From positions 1 to 10,235 of the forward strand of contig DASSGZ010000196.1 in NCBI GenBank assembly GCA_035693165.1: 10,235 bases of DNA, written 5' to 3'. The position numbers were made by a program, and so were the translations under genes. Positions 5,938 through 10,235 of the stretch are shown piece after piece. Source of the stretch: JAICKM01 sp035693165 (GTDB lineage: Bacteria; Chloroflexota; Chloroflexia; QHBQ01; JAICKM01). Within the stretch, counting starts at the first letter, position 1. Each line of letters starts with the position of its first letter. The notes beneath the pieces were generated by a model, which ran no database searches, was not told the DNA's origin, and saw only the letters and a list, made by a program, of their open reading frames with translations.

Positions 5938-8442
5938 CTATTCAAACTGTAGCGCGCGCACAATCTGCAAGCGGGCCGCCTGGCGGGCCGGGATGGCGCT
6001 CGCCAGCAGCGCGATGACCAGCGCGACGACGATGGCAAGCAGGATCCAGGCGAACGGGATGCTGAACGTCACCCCGGAACTGAAGCTCGCCGCCAGGAAC
6101 GTGGTGAAGACCCAGCCCAGCGCGATCCCGCCGAGAATGCCCAGCGTCGTGCCCGCGGCGGCCAGCAGCAACGACTCGGCCACCACCAGCTTGCGGATCT
6201 GCGCCCGTGTGGCCCCGATGGCCCGCAACACCCCGATCTCGCGCGTCCGTTCCAGCACGTTGATTGTCAGCGTGTTGATCAGGCCGAGCGCCGACGGGAT
6301 CATCAGCACCAGCAGCAGGATATAGAGGGCGCCGAAGACGGCGTTGAGGGTCGCAAGGGTCGTGGCGCGGTAGTCGGCGCCCCAGTAGAGCGTCAACTGC
6401 GGGTAGCCCGCCAGCAGGCCGTTGATGGCCGACCGCACCTGTGCCGCGTCGGCGCCCGGCGCCAGGTTCGCCATCACCATGAAGTCTTCGTTGACGTGGA
6501 AGTCGGCGCTCAGGTTGGCCTGCGAGATGTAGATCGTGTTGATCTTATAGTTCAGCAGGTCCGTACCGATGCCCACGATCTGATAGGTCTGCGGGCCCGC
6601 GGGCGTGTCGATATTGAGCGTGTCGCCCACGTTCAACCGCGCCCCGCTGGCGTAGAGCTTGTCGATGATGGCGTAGCGCCCCTGGCCCAGTTTGGCGTAG
6701 GTGCTCTGGTCGCCCTGGTCGAAGGTCAGCGCGGTCACTTTGGGGTAGCTCACCGGGTCCAGGCCCAGCACCTGCACGCTGGTGCTGTTCACCTGCGCCC
6801 CGGCATAGCGCACGCCGGTCCAGGTGCCCACGCCGGGGACCTGCGCGAGCTTCTCCTCGAAATCGGGGCCGACGCCGACATCGCTGCCCCACAGCGCCAG
6901 GTTCTGCGGCAGCAGCAAGACATCGCTCGACAGGCTGCGGTTCCCGTAGGTGTTGACCACCCCGATCACCGAGGACAGAACCGAGGCGATGCCGATGATG
7001 ATCGCCAGACCGATCATCAGGGCCGACACAGTGACCGCCGCGCGACCGGGGTTGCGCTGCATGTTGCCCTCGGCGATCTGGCCTTCGCGGGCGAACATCC
7101 AGCGCATGGCCGGCTCGATCACGCGGGCAATTGGGTGCAGGGCGGAAGGCAGCAGCACCACCAGCCCCGCCAGGAACAGCAGCGCGCCCACCGCGCCCAG
7201 GCTGCTGTTGCCCGACACCAGGCCGGCCAGGCCCAGCAGCAGCAGCACCCCGCCGGCAATCGGACCGCGCAGGCTGCGGCGTGCGGTTGCCTCGGTGGTC
7301 TCGGCGCGCAGCGCGACCAGCACCGGCACGCGGCTGGCGCTGATCGCCGGCCACAGCCCGGCCAGCGCCGTCACCAGGATACCCAGCCCGATCGACAGCG
7401 CCAGGTTGCTCGGCGTGATCACGACCTCGGTGCCGGTGCGCACCGCCATGAATTGCTGCAGGACGTTCTCCAACGCTGCGTTGCCGGCGGCGCCGAGGAG
7501 GTAGCCCAGCACTAGGCCGATCGCTGTGCCAGCCACGCCTTGCAGCACCGATTCCGCCAGGATCAGGCGGATGATGGTGCCGCGCGTGGCGCCCACGGCG
7601 CGCAGCATGCCAATGTCATGGCGGCGCTCGACTACGACGGCGCGGAAGGTGTTGAAGATCAGGAAGCCGGCCATGAACAGCGTGAGCACGCCGAAGAAGT
7701 TGAACATGACCAGCGCCAGTTGCAGGCTGGCGAACGTGTCGCTTGCCAGCGTCGCGCTGCCGACCTTGAACGCGGGGCCGAGCTTGGCTTGCAGCGCCTG
7801 TTGCAGGCTGTCGCGGTCGGAACCGGCGGCGACGGCCACGTCGATGGCGTTGATGCGCCCGGCGGCGTTGAACAGGTTTTGCGCGGTGGCGAGCGGCATG
7901 ACCACATCGCTCTCACCGGGCAGCACGACGACGCCCACGACGGGCAGGTCGACCAGCCCGGTCGGCGTCGGCAGGTGCAAGGTGCCGCCCGGCTGCATGT
8001 TCAACTTCTGGGCCAGGTCGTTCGTCAGCACGACCACGCGGGTGTCGGCGTCCGTCAGGAAGCGACCGCTCACCACCTGGTAGCTGCGCACCTGCTGCGC
8101 GGTGGCCGGGTCGGCGCCGACGACGGTGAGTTGCGTCGCGGTGGCGCCCGGCAGCACGATCGCGCGGCGGAACACGGGCGATGCGGCGGCCACGCCGCCG
8201 GTCTGGCGCACCGCGGCGAGCGCGCTGTCGTCGAAGGTCGCGCCGCCGGCGCTGTTGACGGTGACTTGCGCCTGGCCGGTTGCGCCCACCACCCCGGCGT
8301 TCACCACGCTGAGCAGGGAGGGTAGCAGGATATTCACGCCGAAGATGACCGCCACGCCGAAAACGATCGCCAGGGTGGTGAGAATCGTGCGCGTCATGCG
8401 CCCCCGCAGGTAGCGCAGCGGTATCGTAATATAGGTGTTCAT
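5938..8442 (-). CDS. ABC exporter permease with two FtsX modules (10 TM, YbbP/LolC/MacB superfamily)
   Basis: This 834-residue membrane protein is the transmembrane half of a type VII (FtsX/MacB-like) ABC system. Helix 1 (about 18-40) is followed by an extracytoplasmic MacB-type domain (about 50-240), then three helices (about 245-268, 293-318, 346-372). Two central helices follow (about 396-432), then a second module: a helix at 469-494, an outer domain (500-700) and three helices (703-728, 753-779, 797-815). Each module has the FtsX coupling motif, ERRHDIGMLRAVGATR (272-287) and ERTREIGVLRAIGATR (731-746), showing an internal duplication. Ten helices in one chain match the YbbP-like layout. 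Start ATG at 8442 has a weak AGGA; the gene follows its ATPase by 20 bp. Substrate unknown: lipid, lipoprotein, peptide or drug are all possible. No MacA-like adaptor or TolC is visible. Confidence 0.93.
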   Translation of the reverse strand: MNTYITIPLRYLRGRMTRTILTTLAIVFGVAVIFGVNILLPSLLSVVNAGVVGATGQAQVTVNSAGGATFDDSALAAVRQTGGVAAASPVFRRAIVLPGATATQLTVVGADPATAQQVRSYQVVSGRFLTDADTRVVVLTNDLAQKLNMQPGGTLHLPTPTGLVDLPVVGVVVLPGESDVVMPLATAQNLFNAAGRINAIDVAVAAGSDRDSLQQALQAKLGPAFKVGSATLASDTFASLQLALVMFNFFGVLTLFMAGFLIFNTFRAVVVERRHDIGMLRAVGATRGTIIRLILAESVLQGVAGTAIGLVLGYLLGAAGNAALENVLQQFMAVRTGTEVVITPSNLALSIGLGILVTALAGLWPAISASRVPVLVALRAETTEATARRSLRGPIAGGVLLLLGLAGLVSGNSSLGAVGALLFLAGLVVLLPSALHPIARVIEPAMRWMFAREGQIAEGNMQRNPGRAAVTVSALMIGLAIIIGIASVLSSVIGVVNTYGNRSLSSDVLLLPQNLALWGSDVGVGPDFEEKLAQVPGVGTWTGVRYAGAQVNSTSVQVLGLDPVSYPKVTALTFDQGDQSTYAKLGQGRYAIIDKLYASGARLNVGDTLNIDTPAGPQTYQIVGIGTDLLNYKINTIYISQANLSADFHVNEDFMVMANLAPGADAAQVRSAINGLLAGYPQLTLYWGADYRATTLATLNAVFGALYILLLVLMIPSALGLINTLTINVLERTREIGVLRAIGATRAQIRKLVVAESLLLAAAGTTLGILGGIALGWVFTTFLAASFSSGVTFSIPFAWILLAIVVALVIALLASAIPARQAARLQIVRALQFE

Positions 8443-8462
8443 CGTCGTTTTCCTATCTCGGC

Positions 8463-9239
8463 TCAGTGGCGCGCGGCGCCGGCCAGTGGCTGCGGCGCGC
8501 TGCCGTCGCCCGTGACCCGTTCCATCCGCTCAGCCACGTCGGTGGCCGACTGCCCGGCGCTCAACCGTGTGTCGTCCACGATCGTGCCGTCCTTCATGAA
8601 CACGATGCGGTCGGCATAGGCGGCCATGCGCGGGTCGTGCGTGACCATGACGATCGTGCGGCCCCAGTCGGCCACGGCGCGGCGCAGCAGGCGCAACAGG
8701 TCTTCGGCGCCGCGCGAGTCGAGATTGCCGGTCGGTTCGTCGGCCAGGATGACAGCGGGCGCGCTGACCAGGGCACGGGCCAGGGCCACGCGCTGCTGCT
8801 GCCCGCCGGAGAGTTCGCCGGGGCGGTGGGTCAGCCGGTCGCCCATGTCCATCCTTTCGAGTTCGGCGCGGGCGCGCTCGGTGGTATTTTGCTGTGCGCC
8901 GTCGAGCACCAGGGGCAGCGCCACGTTCTCCAGCGCGTTCAATACCGGGATCAGGTTGAAGAACTGGAATACGAACCCGATTTTCTGGCGGCGCAGGATC
9001 GTCAGCGCCTTGTCGTCAAGCTTCGCCAGGTTGGTGCCGTCAAGCAGCACCTGGCCCGCGGTCGGGGTGTCCAGCCCGCCGAGCAGGTGCAGCAGGGTCG
9101 ACTTGCCCGACCCGCTCGGCCCCATGATCGCCACAAACTCCTGCGGCGCCACGCTCAAATTGACGCCGTTGAGCGCGGTCACGGCGGCGGCGCCGCGCCC
9201 ATAGACCTTGATCAGGTTCTGCGCTTCCAATATCGCCAT
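8463..9239 (-). CDS. ABC transporter ATP-binding protein, MacB/LolD type
   Basis: This 258-residue cytoplasmic ATPase energises the downstream permease. Walker A GPSGSGKST (40-48), Q-loop Gln92 in FVFQFFNLIP, signature LSGGQQQR (143-150), Walker B VILADEPTG with Glu168, D-loop NLDS and H-loop His201 (VTHD) are all intact. FQFFNLIPVLNALENVALPL and ADEPTGNLD are typical of the LolD/MacB/FtsE group rather than importers. The C-terminal extension (about 225-258) is divergent and probably dispensable. The start is supported by AGGAG (minus strand, 9251-9247) 7 nt before the ATG. It is the first gene of a two-gene operon driven by a consensus promoter at 9377-9405, with a leader of about 130 nt. 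Confidence 0.97.
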   Translation of the reverse strand: MAILEAQNLIKVYGRGAAAVTALNGVNLSVAPQEFVAIMGPSGSGKSTLLHLLGGLDTPTAGQVLLDGTNLAKLDDKALTILRRQKIGFVFQFFNLIPVLNALENVALPLVLDGAQQNTTERARAELERMDMGDRLTHRPGELSGGQQQRVALARALVSAPAVILADEPTGNLDSRGAEDLLRLLRRAVADWGRTIVMVTHDPRMAAYADRIVFMKDGTIVDDTRLSAGQSATDVAERMERVTGDGSAPQPLAGAARH

Positions 9240-9287
9240 TGTTGTACTCCTGTGCTAGCCGCGACGCCGGGTTATGGGCGTGGTGCC

Positions 9288-9301
9288 CGCAACGCGTTGC
9301 G
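9288..9301. promoter_or_regulatory. 14-bp perfect palindrome in the ABC operon leader
   Basis: CGCAACGCGTTGCG is its own reverse complement. It lies about 50 bp upstream of the ATPase start and about 70 bp downstream of the predicted transcription start. It could be a regulator-binding site or simply a chance GC-rich palindrome; there is no second copy nearby. Confidence 0.35.
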
Positions 9302-9349
9302 CGCTGATCCACGTCCAATCGCGGGCGTGGGAGGGGCGGAAACTTAATT

Positions 9350-9368
9350 AACTACCCGGTAGGTAGTT
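9350..9368. promoter_or_regulatory. Operator-like palindrome O1 over the ABC operon transcription start
   Basis: AACTACC (9350-9356) and GGTAGTT (9362-9368) are perfect inverted arms around CGGTA. The site covers roughly +2 to +20 of the transcript from the promoter at 9377-9405. Size and symmetry suit a dimeric helix-turn-helix repressor such as a TetR-family protein; the identity of the regulator is inferred and its gene is not in the window. Confidence 0.7.
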
Positions 9369-9376
9369 TCGGAGAA

Positions 9377-9405
9377 ATTATACACCCGGTATCTAATTTT
9401 GTCAA
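9377..9405 (-). promoter_or_regulatory. Perfect consensus sigma-70-type promoter of the ABC exporter operon
   Basis: On the minus strand TTGACA (9405-9400) and TATAAT (9382-9377) are separated by exactly 17 nt, matching the housekeeping consensus at all 12 positions and at optimal spacing. It sits in the only AT-rich island of the window and points at the ATPase gene. Predicted start of transcription is near 9370, giving a leader of about 130 nt. Confidence 0.9.
9380..9398. promoter_or_regulatory. Second operator-like copy O2 in the promoter spacer
   Basis: The core ACCCGGTA (9384-9391) repeats the one in O1 (9354-9361) at a 30-bp offset, with similar TTA and TTT flanks. Its symmetry is poorer than O1: the outer arms do not pair well, although ATAC (9380-9383) and GTAT (9389-9392) do. 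It occupies the -35/-10 spacer, where bound protein would block RNA polymerase. Confidence 0.6.
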
Positions 9406-9469
9406 TAGGGTTAGAAAGGGACTTTTGGCGGGCCGCGCAACTGATTCGGTGCCGGTTCATGGGCGCCGA

Positions 9470-9486
9470 GCCGGGTTGAAACCGGC
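9470..9486 (-). terminator. Weak hairpin downstream of the phosphatase gene
   Basis: GCCGG (9470-9474) and CCGGC (9482-9486) pair around a 7-nt loop; an alternative pairing uses GCCGGTT at 9451-9457 with AACCGGC at 9480-9486. It lies about 70 bp beyond the phosphatase stop with no T-tract, so a terminator role is only possible. Confidence 0.3.
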
Positions 9487-9560
9487 CCCTACAGCGGGGT
9501 TGGCAGCAAGCGGAGGGGAGGGGCGCCTACAGCGCGGCGGGGGCGCGGGCTCCTACAACG
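9486..9560. repeat. Three degenerate CCTACARCG extragenic repeats
   Basis: CCTACAGCG occurs at 9488-9496 and 9526-9534, and CCTACAACG at 9552-9560, each preceded by a G/C-rich run. The spacing is 38 and 26 bp. The third copy supplies the TAG stop (9555-9553, minus strand) of the phosphatase gene. They resemble the dispersed '...GGCCCCTACA...' type of extragenic sequence seen in some environmental genomes; that resemblance is from memory. Confidence 0.5.
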
Positions 9561-10235
9561 TAACCGATGGTGGTTGGGCGGCCGGCTCGGCAATGCCGGC
9601 TCGAACCACGACCAGCGTGATGTCGTCGGGGTGGGGGTCGCCGGCGGCCCAGGCGGTGACCGCGGCCAGAATGCGGTTGAGCGTGTCGGAGGCGGGCGTC
9701 ATGTAGGCGCCCAGGCCGCAGAGCAGACTCGCCAGCCGGTCGAAGCCGTAGGGTTCGCCGGCCGGGTTGGTGGCTTCGACCAGGCCGTCGCTGTAGCAGA
9801 CGAGCAAGTCGCCGGGCTGCAGCGCCACATCCAGCGCTTCGTAGGTCAGGTTAGGTACCAGGCCCAGCGGCAGGCGCGGGCCGGGCGTTTCCAGGAAGGT
9901 GCAGGTGGGCGGGTCATCGCCGACCCCCGCGCGCACCAGCGCCGGATAGACCTGCCCGGCATTCGCCAGATGCAAGGCGCGCCCGGCAGGGTCGAGCGTG
10001 GCGCAGGCCACGGCGACGAACTGGTGCGCGGCCAGGTCCGAGGCCAGCAGGCGGTTGGTCTCGGAGAGCGCGCCCGCCGGGTCGCCGGTGCGCGCCAACG
10101 CCGCCCGCAAGGGGTTGCGGCTGAGGGCGATCAGCAGCGCGGCGGGCACACTCTTGCCGCAGGCGTCGGCGACGACGAGGTGCAGGTGGCCCTGGCCGTC
10201 GAGCAGCAGGTCGTAGCTGTCGCCGCTGGTCTCGC
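9553..10235 (-). CDS. SpoIIE/RsbU-type PP2C serine/threonine phosphatase, C-terminal part (5' truncated)
   Basis: The frame runs off the right edge; 226 residues are visible (numbered from the codon at 10233). A GTG at 10149 is not the true start, because the conserved metal-binding segment lies upstream of it. Visible PP2C motifs are SGDSYD (3-8), VADACGKSVPAALL (21-34), FVAVACATLDPAGR and NAGQVYP, LPLGLVP, PGDLLVCYSDGLVEA with Asp149, GEPYGFDRL, and DDITLVVV (203-210). The metal-ligand Asp residues are all present. Such proteins dephosphorylate anti-sigma-factor antagonists in partner-switching pathways; the N-terminal sensor (GAF, PAS or HAMP in many relatives) is outside the window, so the signal is unknown. 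Departures from consensus are GKS for GKG and AGQ for AGH. It is transcribed in the same direction as the ABC operon but is separated from it by about 310 bp holding repeats and a promoter. Confidence 0.92.
   Translation of the reverse strand, partial: ETSGDSYDLLLDGQGHLHLVVADACGKSVPAALLIALSRNPLRAALARTGDPAGALSETNRLLASDLAAHQFVAVACATLDPAGRALHLANAGQVYPALVRAGVGDDPPTCTFLETPGPRLPLGLVPNLTYEALDVALQPGDLLVCYSDGLVEATNPAGEPYGFDRLASLLCGLGAYMTPASDTLNRILAAVTAWAAGDPHPDDITLVVVRAGIAEPAAQPPSVTL

Noticed and set aside
5881..6325. AGGAGG followed by a TTG-started plus-strand frame at 5891
   Set aside because: The AGGAGG belongs to the inverted-repeat arm, and the frame runs antisense through the permease 3' end.
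6496..7515. Plus-strand open frame antisense to the ABC permease
   Set aside because: His/Gln/Arg-rich shadow of the permease, with no recognisable motif.
8466..9347. Plus-strand open frame antisense to the ATPase
   Set aside because: Shadow of a gene with all ABC motifs intact; it also runs through the leader and lacks any family resemblance.
1..10235. CRISPR array, tRNA, rRNA, transposase or attachment site
   Set aside because: I found no regularly spaced repeats, cloverleaf sequences, rRNA segments or transposase motifs on either strand.

Overview
This GC-rich window reads like bacterial chromosome from a free-living, environmental organism. The best guess is a member of the Chloroflexota. 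That guess rests on remembered resemblance of the first protein (membrane anchor, Pro/Ala/Thr linker, His-bearing helices and an EF-hand-like loop) to Chloroflexota anti-sigma-type proteins, and on degenerate CCTACARCG extragenic repeats. No rRNA or other marker gene is present, so the phylum is an inference.

Layout. Positions 1-5824 are read on the plus strand. First comes the 3' part of a single-pass membrane protein with a probable anti-sigma (RskA-like) outer domain and an EF-hand-like loop. It is followed by a Bcr/CflA-type drug/H+ antiporter of the MFS. Next are a translationally coupled pair encoding a two-subunit molybdenum hydroxylase of the isoquinoline 1-oxidoreductase (IorA/IorB) type, an ICMT-like membrane methyltransferase with its own good ribosome binding site, and a 23-codon ORF that overlaps the methyltransferase stop as ATGA.

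Positions 5838-5932 hold two strong palindromes between convergent transcription units; they are the obvious candidate for a bidirectional terminator. From there to the right edge everything is on the minus strand: a two-gene ABC exporter operon (MacB/LolD-type ATPase, then a 10-TM permease with two FtsX modules), and upstream of it the C-terminal catalytic part of a SpoIIE/RsbU-type PP2C phosphatase that runs off the window.

The most striking non-coding signal is the ABC operon promoter. It is a perfect TTGACA-N17-TATAAT on the minus strand. A palindromic operator-like site covers the predicted start of transcription, and a second copy of its ACCCGGTA core lies exactly 30 bp away inside the -35/-10 spacer. 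This looks like a very strong promoter held down by a dimeric repressor (TetR-like class) whose gene is not in the window. The window therefore mixes efflux (MFS and ABC), a Mo-dependent hydroxylase and two partial signalling proteins. No integrated novel system (defence, CRISPR, biosynthetic cluster) is visible.
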